A stretch of DNA of 64,000 nucleotides from Desulforapulum autotrophicum (GTDB lineage Bacteria > Desulfobacterota > Desulfobacteria > Desulfobacterales > Desulfolunaceae): contig DYJE01000004.1 in NCBI GenBank assembly GCA_020723285.1, forward strand, positions 62,001-126,000, in the 5' to 3' direction. Below are positions 54,838 through 63,700 of the stretch, piece by piece (within the stretch, counting starts at the first letter, position 1; every line of letters begins with the position of its first letter). The notes beneath the pieces were generated by a model. It was not told where the DNA came from, did not search any database, and was given only the letters and a program-made list of their open reading frames with translations. The position numbers were made by a program, and so were the translations under genes.

Positions 54838-57192
54838 TTAACCATTCCGGTTTTCCTCATGCATGGTGTTCCATGCTTCGGTTAAAAGCAGCTCATAGCC
54901 CTTTTCTGTGTGGGTTCTGACATCCTCCATCTGTTTTTCCACCACGGACTCCCAGAGTTCCCAGTTTTCAAGAAGGTTGTTCATGACGTCCGCAACGGCC
55001 AGGGTGTCTTCGGGATCGATGGGGATTCCCGCTGAAAGGACTTCCGCGGCTCCGGCAGCTGAGGGATAGAGAACCGGCACATGGTGCTGCATGGCTTCAA
55101 GGATCACCATGCCGAAAGGCTCGGCCCTGGACGTCACAAGAACGGCACAGGCGTTTCTGAAGGCTTCGCCCCTTTTTTCCCAGGCGAGGGGACCCCTTAC
55201 ATCGTACAAACCTGAATACCGGGGAAAAAGATCCTGGAGTTCACCGTTTCCAAAAATCCGGAACTTGCAACCGGGTTTGAGTATCGCCAGACGCTCCGCG
55301 ATGCGGATGAAAAGGTCCGGGCGTTTCTGCTCTGTGATCCGGCCTGTGAAAACCACATGGGCAGACTCGAAATCCCCCATGGTGGCGGGTGAAATTTCCT
55401 CATCGGACAGGGGGTTGGGCATGACGGTGATTTTCTCGGGGACGATTCCGTATCGGCCTGTGATCACATCCGCTGTTGTCCGGCTGGGGGTGACGACCCG
55501 GTCCGCACGTTCGGCCCCTTTCTGTTCAAGGCGTGCAAGGACCGTGTCCATGGAACCGGGCCTTCGTTCGTATTCCGTGGAATGGAAATGGGCGGCCCAG
55601 GGTTTTTGCCTCAGTTCCGCCGCCGCCTGGGCCGCGCTGAAGGTCACCCAGTCATGGGCATGAATGATGTCGAATTCTTCATTGCGGCAGAATGCGACGA
55701 ATTTGCGTTTGAATTCTTCGGAGAGCCGGAGGATCCCCGCGCCTTTTTTAAGGCCTGCGGAATCTGACACAAGGGTGTGGCGTGAAGGAGGCTGCCCCGG
55801 ACTGTAGGGTGAAAAGCTGCTGCCGTATACACCTCCGGCGGTGGTGTAGGGGGAAACCATATCCCCGCCCGAATGTGTCCCGCCGTAAGGCGAAAAGGGG
55901 CGGCTGTAAGGTGAGGCATCTTCCTGAAAACGGAGGGGAATGCCCAGGGATACAACGTCGACTCCGCAGTTGAAGGGGTTCGGCAAAAGGGACTCTTCCG
56001 CCCAGGGGACGACGACGGTGAGGCGAACCCCGCGTTTGTTCAGGTTTCTCACCAGATGATAGGCTGCCGTCCATGTTCCGCCGGCCACAAAGGGCGGGAT
56101 TTCCCACAACAGCATCAGAACCCGGACTCCGCTGGGGGCGGGGCCGTGAAGGCTCACCAGTTCATCCATGATCCCGTCATCGAAAAAAGCGTCACGCCAG
56201 CCGTTGATCAGGGGCCAGGGCAGGGTGGCCCTGTCGAAGACCGCCCCCGCAAGGTCCGCTCCCTGGATGTTCATCCGAAGCACCCGGGTCTGATGGAGCA
56301 CAGCGTTTTTCAGGTTTGAATGTTCAAGGCTCGCCCCCGCCAGATCGGCGTAGGTGAGATCAGCCCCTGTGAGATGCGCGCCGTTGAAACAGGCCCCGTT
56401 CAAACGTGTGTTGACGAAACGGCAATCGTTTAAAATGCACCCGGAAAAATCGGCGTCTTCAAGAACCGCGTCGGTGAAATCAAGCCCCGTGAGATTTCGT
56501 CGGGAGAAATGGACGTTTTTCAGCGAAACCCCTTGCCAGGTCACCTGGGAAAGGGTTTTAAGATCCAGGTTGCGCACCGCTTTTTCCACGGCGATCTTGA
56601 TGTTCCGGAGGACTTCGCTGTCACGTTCCAGACGGGCCATGGCCACCAGCGACGACAGGGCCTGAAGGTGGTATTCCTTTTTATCCGGCATAAAAAAATG
56701 CTGAAGCCCCACCACACCGACAATCCGCAGCCGCGCATTGTCGTCGGCCGTGTGGATGAGGAGGTCCTTGAGATCCCCGGCAGCCCGTTCCACCCGGTCT
56801 TTTTTTCGTGTGTCCAGATAATTCCGAAGGCCGACGAAGGTCCCAACAAGGGCCACCAGCGTGGTGACAAGGGGCCCCACCGAGGCGAAAAGGCTGCTTA
56901 AGAACTGACCCTGGGATTCGTTTTTGATCTTCAGATCCATGACTTCCTGCTTCGATTTTTCAAGATCAAGCTGATGGTTCTGGAGCGGCCCCAGTTCGGC
57001 TGCGATGCGGTTCACGTTCCGGGTGGTTTTGTAGGTGGCGAAGGTCTGAAGGCCTGCAAGAACAACGATCAGGATGAAGAGGTAAACGGAGAGCGGAATT
57101 TCAAGGGGCTTTTTTCCCGTTTCACTTTGGCGGGAACTGTCTGCGTCAGGAGGGGTGACCGTTTTCTTTTCAAGGGTTTTCGGCTCTTTCAT
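54838..57192 (-). CDS. Membrane pentapeptide-repeat / GT4 glycosyltransferase fusion
   Basis: 784 residues. Two predicted membrane helices (about 33-52 and 103-122) flank a short coiled coil (75-95). A helical segment (130-210) comes next, then pentapeptide repeats (about 222-325, e.g. LTGADLTYADLAGASLEHSNL) and a GT4-type GT-B glycosyltransferase from about 356. The GT part shows LLWEIPPFVAGGTWTAAYHL, HAHDWVTFSAAQ, VVFTGRITEQKRPDLF and the EX7E motif EPFGMVILE. A Ser-Pro-Tyr-Gly-rich insert with repeated SPY lies near 425-470. The GT part resembles glycogen/starch-synthase-like enzymes. GGAG precedes ATG 57192. I know of no standard protein with this layout. Confidence 0.85.
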   Translation of the reverse strand: MKEPKTLEKKTVTPPDADSSRQSETGKKPLEIPLSVYLFILIVVLAGLQTFATYKTTRNVNRIAAELGPLQNHQLDLEKSKQEVMDLKIKNESQGQFLSSLFASVGPLVTTLVALVGTFVGLRNYLDTRKKDRVERAAGDLKDLLIHTADDNARLRIVGVVGLQHFFMPDKKEYHLQALSSLVAMARLERDSEVLRNIKIAVEKAVRNLDLKTLSQVTWQGVSLKNVHFSRRNLTGLDFTDAVLEDADFSGCILNDCRFVNTRLNGACFNGAHLTGADLTYADLAGASLEHSNLKNAVLHQTRVLRMNIQGADLAGAVFDRATLPWPLINGWRDAFFDDGIMDELVSLHGPAPSGVRVLMLLWEIPPFVAGGTWTAAYHLVRNLNKRGVRLTVVVPWAEESLLPNPFNCGVDVVSLGIPLRFQEDASPYSRPFSPYGGTHSGGDMVSPYTTAGGVYGSSFSPYSPGQPPSRHTLVSDSAGLKKGAGILRLSEEFKRKFVAFCRNEEFDIIHAHDWVTFSAAQAAAELRQKPWAAHFHSTEYERRPGSMDTVLARLEQKGAERADRVVTPSRTTADVITGRYGIVPEKITVMPNPLSDEEISPATMGDFESAHVVFTGRITEQKRPDLFIRIAERLAILKPGCKFRIFGNGELQDLFPRYSGLYDVRGPLAWEKRGEAFRNACAVLVTSRAEPFGMVILEAMQHHVPVLYPSAAGAAEVLSAGIPIDPEDTLAVADVMNNLLENWELWESVVEKQMEDVRTHTEKGYELLLTEAWNTMHEENRNG

Positions 57193-57481
57193 GGCAGCTC
57201 CCTTTTCGGCGTTGGTTTTACGGTATTAAAATGGATGATTGTTCTTTTATATTGAACCGATACCATATCCCCCGGGTTCTTTCCAGCATGAAAGTGACAC
57301 CGGGCCCGTTAAGGCGTTGAATGTGATGAGATGGCTGGTGTGCGGAGCGTTTAAGAGCATGCCATTGGATTGTGTTGTTGTTTTTTGGGCATGTTTTTGT
57401 TAGTTTAAAGACTCAATTTATACGTCTGATTCTTGCCATATCGAATTAATATTTTTTACACCGTTATACATCTCACGAGTG

Positions 57482-59632
57482 ATGCCGATGAACCGGGATC
57501 GTTTTATCATCAAAGCTGTTTCAGGTTATCTGATGTTCGGGCTGTGCTGGATTTTTCTATCGGACAGTCTGCTTTCAGCCGTGTCGAGTCCTGAGGTCAT
57601 GGCGGAACTGTCCATGGTCAAAGGGGTTCTGTTCATTCTCATCACGGGGCTTCTGATGTATTTCGCGCTGAAGGGTATCCCCGATGTTGAAAAGAATAAC
57701 AGAAGGTCGGGTGACGAAGCCTGGCAGGGATTCCGCCGTATTGAAAGGGCTCCTTTGTGGGCCGCTCATGGTTTTGCCGTGGCGGTGTCTTTCGGTATGC
57801 TGCTTCTTCGCATGAAAATCGCCGTGTCTTTCGGCGAAAGGCCCATGCTGATCCTGTTCATGATGCCGATCATACTCAGCTCGGCCCTGGGAGGACTTGG
57901 GCCGGGGCTGACGGCCACATTTGTTTCTACGGCTGGAATAGATTTCTTCGGTATTCCACCCCTCAGGAGTTTTAAAATTCATGCAGCCCACGATTTTTTC
58001 CAATGGTTCATTCTTGTCGTCAGCGGGATCATGGCCAGCTATCTCTGCGAACTGCTTCACCGGGCAAGGCGTCTGGCGGACGAGCGGCGCATTCTTCAGG
58101 AACAGGCGCAGGCGCGTCTCCGGCAGAGTGAGGAACGGTTCAATCTTGCCATGATGGGGGCCAACGACGGCCTCTGGGACTGGAACATGGACACCGACGA
58201 GGTCTACCTCTCTCCGCGATGGGCCGCCATGCTCGGTTATGATGACCACGAACTGGCACACCATCTCGACACATGGAAAAAAGTCGTCCACCCGGACGAT
58301 ATGCAGAGGACCCTGGCTCTGGTGAACGACATCGTCAAAGGGAAGCGGGACCGGTTTGATGCGGAGTTCCGGCTCAGGCACAAAGGCGGTACATACCTCG
58401 ATATTCTGTCCAGGGCCTTTCCCGTCCGGGATGAAAATGGCCGCATCGTCCGCATGGTGGGAACCCATGTGGACGTGACCGAACGGCGCAGGGCGGAAAA
58501 AGTTCTGAAGGAAAGGGAGGCGATGCTCGACAAGACCAGTCGCATGGCCAGGGTCGGCGGCTGGGGATTTGACGTAGCGACAGGACACGGGACCTGGACC
58601 GATGAAGTGGCCCGGATTCACGATCTTGAACCTTCTGTGGAAACGGACGTCCGCACCGGGTTGAGTTTTTTCCATGGCGAACATCTCGATGCCATTCAGG
58701 CCGCCGTGCGGGATGCCATCGAAAACGCAACGCCTTACGACCTCGAACTTCAGCTGGTTTCAGCCAAAGGCCGCGTGAAATGGGTCAGGACCGCCGGTTA
58801 TCCTGTGACGGAAAACGGAAAGGTGGTCCGGGTGGAGGGCATCATCCAGGATATCAGCGACAGAAAACAGGCGCAGCTTGAACTACAGGCGCTGAACATG
58901 GATCTGGAACGGCGTGTGGAACAAAGGACCCATGAGCTTTCAGCCGCCAACGAAGAACTTGAGAGCTTCGCCTATGCGGTGTCCCATGATTTACGGGCAC
59001 CGCTGAGAGCCATGAGCGGGTTTTCCCAGGCGTTGGTGGAGGATTACGGAGACCGGCTGGACGGTGAGGCCCGAGTCTATCTGGACCAGATCGTCACGGG
59101 AAGCCGTCGCATGGGCGAGCTGATCGACGGTCTTCTTGCACTTTCCCGCAGCACACGGAGCATGCTGACCCTGGACCGGGTGGATCTGTCCGACGTGTCC
59201 ACGCGGATTTTAGAAAACCTGGCAAGAGACGATAAAAACCGGAACGTGAACTGGGACGTGGAACCGGGGCTTGCCGCCACCGGTGATGCGGCCATGCTCG
59301 ATGCGGTGATGGCCAATCTTCTGGGAAATGCGTGGAAATACACGTCTCGCACGGAAGACCCGTGGATCCGGGTGCATTCCGGGTTCATCGAGGGAAAGAT
59401 GGCGGTCTGCGTGTCCGACAACGGGGCCGGGTTCGAGGAAAATCATAGTAAAAAGCTGTTTCAGCCGTTTCAGCGCCTTCACCGTCAGGATGAATTCCCG
59501 GGTATCGGAATCGGTCTTGCCACAGTCCGGCGTATTGTGGTCCGGCATGGGGGAGAGATCCGGGCCAGGGGCTGGGTGGACCAGGGGGCGTCGTTCTGTT
59601 TCAGACTGCCTGAAGACGGCTGCAATGAATAA
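57482..59632 (+). CDS. Membrane sensor histidine kinase with two PAS domains
   Basis: About 716 residues. The membrane part (1-195) ends with a KdpD/DUF4118-like helix bundle (LFMMPIILSSALGGLGPGLTATF). Two PAS domains follow (about 215-345 and 350-465), then a short coiled coil and HisKA with His502 (VSHDLRAPLRAMSGFSQAL) and HATPase (VSDNGAGFE, GIGIGLATVRRIV). The kinase half is of the phytochrome-like type that signals to a stand-alone receiver, and such a receiver is encoded 16 bases downstream. The first codon is uncertain between ATG 57482 and 57488. Confidence 0.9.
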   Translation: MPMNRDRFIIKAVSGYLMFGLCWIFLSDSLLSAVSSPEVMAELSMVKGVLFILITGLLMYFALKGIPDVEKNNRRSGDEAWQGFRRIERAPLWAAHGFAVAVSFGMLLLRMKIAVSFGERPMLILFMMPIILSSALGGLGPGLTATFVSTAGIDFFGIPPLRSFKIHAAHDFFQWFILVVSGIMASYLCELLHRARRLADERRILQEQAQARLRQSEERFNLAMMGANDGLWDWNMDTDEVYLSPRWAAMLGYDDHELAHHLDTWKKVVHPDDMQRTLALVNDIVKGKRDRFDAEFRLRHKGGTYLDILSRAFPVRDENGRIVRMVGTHVDVTERRRAEKVLKEREAMLDKTSRMARVGGWGFDVATGHGTWTDEVARIHDLEPSVETDVRTGLSFFHGEHLDAIQAAVRDAIENATPYDLELQLVSAKGRVKWVRTAGYPVTENGKVVRVEGIIQDISDRKQAQLELQALNMDLERRVEQRTHELSAANEELESFAYAVSHDLRAPLRAMSGFSQALVEDYGDRLDGEARVYLDQIVTGSRRMGELIDGLLALSRSTRSMLTLDRVDLSDVSTRILENLARDDKNRNVNWDVEPGLAATGDAAMLDAVMANLLGNAWKYTSRTEDPWIRVHSGFIEGKMAVCVSDNGAGFEENHSKKLFQPFQRLHRQDEFPGIGIGLATVRRIVVRHGGEIRARGWVDQGASFCFRLPEDGCNE

Positions 59633-59648
59633 AAAAAGGAGATGAACG

Positions 59649-60092
59649 ATGACGGGCAAGACCATGCTGCTTGTTGAAGACGACCCCCAGGATGAAATGC
59701 TGATTTTGAGGGCGCTGAAAAAGGCCCATGTGGCCAACACCATCGACGTGGCCCGTGACGGGAGGCAGGCTCTGGACTATCTGTTCCGGGAAGGTGAGTT
59801 CGCAGGGCTTGCGGATCGCGAATTGCCCACGGTGGTGATTCTCGATATCAACCTGCCCAGGATATCCGGTCTTGATGTCCTCAAAAAGATTCGCGATGAT
59901 GAGCGGACAAAGACCATTCCCGTGGTGATTCTGACGTCGTCCGATGAAGAGGAGGACCGGCTTCGGAGTTATGCAAACGGAGCCAATAGTTTTGTCCGAA
60001 AACCCCTTGAATTCAATGAGTTTGCCGACAAGGTCGGATCACTGGGCATATACTGGCTGGCCATCAACGAACCTCCTGGGGGAAAGCGATGA
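59649..60092 (+). CDS. Single-domain response regulator (Rcp1-like)
   Basis: 147 residues, only a receiver. The acidic pocket is LLVEDDPQDEM, the phospho-Asp lies in VILDINLPRISG, and the Thr/Ser and Lys sites are in VVILTSS and FVRKPLEF. The acidic insertion and GLDVLKKIRDDERTKTIPVV are typical of cyanobacterial Rcp1-type regulators paired with phytochrome-like kinases. AAAAGGAG lies upstream. The stop overlaps the next start by four bases, so it probably shuttles phosphate between the two kinases. Confidence 0.93.
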   Translation: MTGKTMLLVEDDPQDEMLILRALKKAHVANTIDVARDGRQALDYLFREGEFAGLADRELPTVVILDINLPRISGLDVLKKIRDDERTKTIPVVILTSSDEEEDRLRSYANGANSFVRKPLEFNEFADKVGSLGIYWLAINEPPGGKR

Positions 60093-63000
60093 ACGCATAT
60101 AAGATCTTGATGATCGAAGACGAGGAGGCGGACTATCTCCTGATCCGGCGTCATATCCAGAAAAAGGGTTTTCATGGGGAAATTCACTGGGTCCGTGATG
60201 CTGAAGGCCTTGCCGGAGCCCTTGTCCGGGGCGGATGGCACCTTGTTCTGTCCGATTACAAAGTGGCGGGTCTCGATTTTCCCGCTGTGCTCGATCTGGT
60301 GCTCCAGAACCTGCCGGACGTTCCGGTGATCATGGTTTCCGGCAGCGTGGGCGAGGAAACGGCTGTGGACCTTCTGAAAAAAGGACTGTGCGATTTTGTT
60401 CTCAAGGACCGTCTGGAACGTCTGGTCCCCGCCATGGAGCGAAGCCTTGAAGAACGGCGTGAAAAAAGGAAACGTCGGGAGATCGAGGCTGAACTCCGAA
60501 AAAAGGAGCAGCTGATGGCGGCCATCCTTGACGGAACTCCCGATGCGGTGTTCGCCAAGGATCTTATGGGGCGGTACCGGTTGTTCAACAGTGCCGCAGC
60601 CCGTTTCACAGGCCAGACGGCTGAAGGCATTATCGGAAAGGACGACACCCATCTGTTTGAGCCGGAAACGGCCAAAGCCGTTATGGCCCAGGACCGTATA
60701 ATCATGAGTGGAGGGTCGCTGGTTGTTCACGAGGAACGAATCTTGCCTTTCAATAAGGAGGAACGGACCTTTCTTGTCAGCAAGGGGCCGATCTATGATG
60801 AGGCGGGGTCTGTCAGCGGACTGTTCGGGATCTCGCGGGACATCACGGAACGGAAAAATATCGAGGAGGCCCTTAAGGCCAGTGAAGCCTGTTTCAGGGC
60901 CTATGTGGAAAGCGCTCCCATGGCCATTCTTGTGGCCGACTCAAAGGGTCGGTTCCTTGACGCCAACCCCATGGTGACAACGCTGCTGGGTTATGACAAA
61001 GACACGCTTCTTGCCCTGGAGGTCTCGGATATCGCACCGGCCGAGGATTTGTATGACGTTCGAGGGGACTACCGCCGTATGATTCTGACGGGCCATCTCG
61101 AAGGGGAATACCGGATGTGCCGGTCGGACGGTGGAATCATCTGGTCCATGCTGAAAGGGGTCTGTATTGGTGAGGACCGATATATGGCCTATTTCCAGGA
61201 TATCACGGCGCAGAAGGAGGCCGAGAGGCGAAGGCAGTTCACCACCCGTCTTCTTGAACTGGTTCACGAACATACGGACATTCAGGATCTTATCTGCGAA
61301 TTCGTTAATGAAATCAAGGAATTCGCCGATTGCGACGCGGTGGGCATCCGGGTTTTAGATGACGAGGGGAATATTCCCTATCAGGCTTACAACGGTTTCA
61401 GTCCGGGATTTTTCGAGTCGGAAAGCCCCCTGTCCATCAAGTCGGATAAATGCATGTGCATCAACGTGATCAAGGGGGATACCGACCCCAGCCTTCCGTT
61501 TTATACCCCCGGCGGCTCTTTTTACATGAACGGAACGACGGCCTTTCTGGCCACGGTGTCGGAAAAGGACAAAGGGGAAACCCGGAATGTCTGCAATGCC
61601 GTAGGGTTTGAGTCGGTGGCTCTGGTTCCGTTTCGGAGCGAGGGCCGGATTCTGGGCCTGATCCATGTGGCGGACAGGCTGGAAAACAAGGTCCCGCTGA
61701 ATCTGGTTGAAACTCTGGAACGGGCGATCATGCAGCTGGGGACGGCGTTCCAGCGGTTCCAGGCCCGACGGGCGATGCGTGAAAGCGAGGAACGGCTGAG
61801 GTCCATCATCGACAACTCCGGGTCTATCATCTGGGTCAAGGATCTTGACGGGCGGTTCACCGTGGTCAATGCCTATATGCTTTCCGCCTTGAACCTGAAA
61901 AGCGAGGAGGTTCTGGGGAAAACAGTGTATGACCTTTTTCCCGCAGAGGTCGCCAGGGAATATGCGGATAACGACAGGCAGGTCATCGCGTCAGGACGTG
62001 CCCTGGACGTGGAGGAACGGGCGGTTCTGCCCGATGGCCCTCATGTGTTTCTGTCCGTGAAATTCCCTTTGCGCGGGCCCGACGGAGCTGTGTCCGCCAT
62101 CAGTGCCATCTGCACCGATATCACCCGGATCAAGGCGGTGGAGGAGTCTCTGAAAGTGCAACACGAAAAATTCAGGAACCTGTCCCTGGAATACCGGGTC
62201 CTTCTGGACAATGTCCCGGACGGCATTGTTTATCTGGCTCCCGATGGCCGGATCCGCTGGACCAATGCCGCCGCCAACTCTTTTTTCAGGATGGACGGCG
62301 ATGCAGTCTGCCGGGGAAAGATCTGTCATGAAGCATTCTGGGGGTGTGAGAGTGCCTGTCCCGATTGTCCGGTGATGAAAAGCGTCCAGACCGGGCGGAA
62401 TGAAAACGGTGAAATGGGGTCATCCGACGACGAGCGGAAATATGAGGTCAGGGCCGTACCCATCAAGGATGAGGCCGGGACGGTGAAAGGCGTGATCGAA
62501 ATCATCCGGGACATCACCGAGCACAGGAAACTTGAACAGCAGTTCCGCCAGGCCCAGAAAATGGAGTCCATCGGCACACTTGCAGGCGGGGTCGCGCATG
62601 ATTTCAACAATATCCTTTCGGCTATTCTGGGTTATGGCGAAATCGTTCTGGACACTCTGGACGATGATGCTCCCCAGCGTGAGGGTATGAACGCCATCAT
62701 CGAGGCGGGGCTGAGGGCCGCCCACCTGACCAAGGATCTGCTGCTGTTTAGCCGGAAACAGGTCAGTGAAAAAAACACGGTGGACATCAACTCCGTGATC
62801 GAACGGATTGAAAAATTTATCCGGAGGATCATCGGCGAGGATATTCAGTGCAGGACACAACTCTACCGGAAGCCGGTGCTGATCAACGCAGACGCCCATC
62901 AGATCGAGCAGGTGCTGATGAATCTCGCCACCAACGCCCGGGACGCCATGCCCGAGGGCGGCGTGTTCACCATCACCACGGACATTACGGAACTGGACGA

Positions 63001-63700
63001 AGATTTTATGGAAGCCCACGGTTTCGGTTCACCGGGCCGCTATGTCCGGATGACCGTTTCAGATACGGGCAAGGGCATGGAAAGGGGAACCCTCGACAAG
63101 ATGTTCGAGCCCTTTTTCACCACCAAAGAAATGGGTAAAGGCACAGGGCTCGGACTCGCGGTGGTCTACGGGATCGTCCGGGATCACCAGGGCTATATCC
63201 ACGCCTACAGCGAACCGGAGCATGGAACGGTGTTCAATGTCTACCTGCCTGTTGAGGAGGGCAAGGAGTATTCAGCATGGCAACCCATTGTGAATCAGAA
63301 ACCCGCGGGCGGGAATGAGGTGATCCTTTTGGCAGAAGACGAGGTGTCTGTACGGAAGTTGTTTTCCACGGTTTTAAGGCGCAGCGGCTATACGGTGATC
63401 GAAGCGGTGGACGGCGAGGATGCGGTCAGAAAATTCAAGGAGCAGGCGAACTCGGTCGATCTTTTTGTTTTCGATCTGGTCATGCCCAGGCTCGACGGTA
63501 AAAAGGCCTTTGAAACCATACGGGAACTGAAATCCGATGTGAAGGGTATCTTTGTCAGCGGGTACGCGCCGGAAAACATCAGGAGTCAGGATCTGTTCGA
63601 CCTTCGGGCCGAGGTTCTCTACAAGCCTGTTTCGCCCAGGGATCTTCTTTCCAAAGTGAGGAGGGTTCTCGATGGAAGGAAGGAAGACGTGTATCCTTAA
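60089..63700 (+). CDS. 1203-residue hybrid histidine kinase REC-PAS-PAS-GAF-PAS-PAS-HisKA-HATPase-REC
   Basis: Soluble multi-sensor kinase. An N-terminal receiver (Asp56 in LVLSDYKVAG) is followed by two PAS domains (about 145-370), a GAF domain (about 385-550) and two more PAS domains (about 565-825). HisKA has His837 (AGGVAHDFNNILS), HATPase follows, and a C-terminal receiver has Asp1129 (FDLVMPRLDG). The fourth PAS has five cysteines (741, 746, 753, 757, 760), a spacing that could hold a metal or Fe-S cluster. It has no membrane segment. The start lies in the ATGA overlap with the single-domain regulator. Confidence 0.92.
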   Translation: MNAYKILMIEDEEADYLLIRRHIQKKGFHGEIHWVRDAEGLAGALVRGGWHLVLSDYKVAGLDFPAVLDLVLQNLPDVPVIMVSGSVGEETAVDLLKKGLCDFVLKDRLERLVPAMERSLEERREKRKRREIEAELRKKEQLMAAILDGTPDAVFAKDLMGRYRLFNSAAARFTGQTAEGIIGKDDTHLFEPETAKAVMAQDRIIMSGGSLVVHEERILPFNKEERTFLVSKGPIYDEAGSVSGLFGISRDITERKNIEEALKASEACFRAYVESAPMAILVADSKGRFLDANPMVTTLLGYDKDTLLALEVSDIAPAEDLYDVRGDYRRMILTGHLEGEYRMCRSDGGIIWSMLKGVCIGEDRYMAYFQDITAQKEAERRRQFTTRLLELVHEHTDIQDLICEFVNEIKEFADCDAVGIRVLDDEGNIPYQAYNGFSPGFFESESPLSIKSDKCMCINVIKGDTDPSLPFYTPGGSFYMNGTTAFLATVSEKDKGETRNVCNAVGFESVALVPFRSEGRILGLIHVADRLENKVPLNLVETLERAIMQLGTAFQRFQARRAMRESEERLRSIIDNSGSIIWVKDLDGRFTVVNAYMLSALNLKSEEVLGKTVYDLFPAEVAREYADNDRQVIASGRALDVEERAVLPDGPHVFLSVKFPLRGPDGAVSAISAICTDITRIKAVEESLKVQHEKFRNLSLEYRVLLDNVPDGIVYLAPDGRIRWTNAAANSFFRMDGDAVCRGKICHEAFWGCESACPDCPVMKSVQTGRNENGEMGSSDDERKYEVRAVPIKDEAGTVKGVIEIIRDITEHRKLEQQFRQAQKMESIGTLAGGVAHDFNNILSAILGYGEIVLDTLDDDAPQREGMNAIIEAGLRAAHLTKDLLLFSRKQVSEKNTVDINSVIERIEKFIRRIIGEDIQCRTQLYRKPVLINADAHQIEQVLMNLATNARDAMPEGGVFTITTDITELDEDFMEAHGFGSPGRYVRMTVSDTGKGMERGTLDKMFEPFFTTKEMGKGTGLGLAVVYGIVRDHQGYIHAYSEPEHGTVFNVYLPVEEGKEYSAWQPIVNQKPAGGNEVILLAEDEVSVRKLFSTVLRRSGYTVIEAVDGEDAVRKFKEQANSVDLFVFDLVMPRLDGKKAFETIRELKSDVKGIFVSGYAPENIRSQDLFDLRAEVLYKPVSPRDLLSKVRRVLDGRKEDVYP

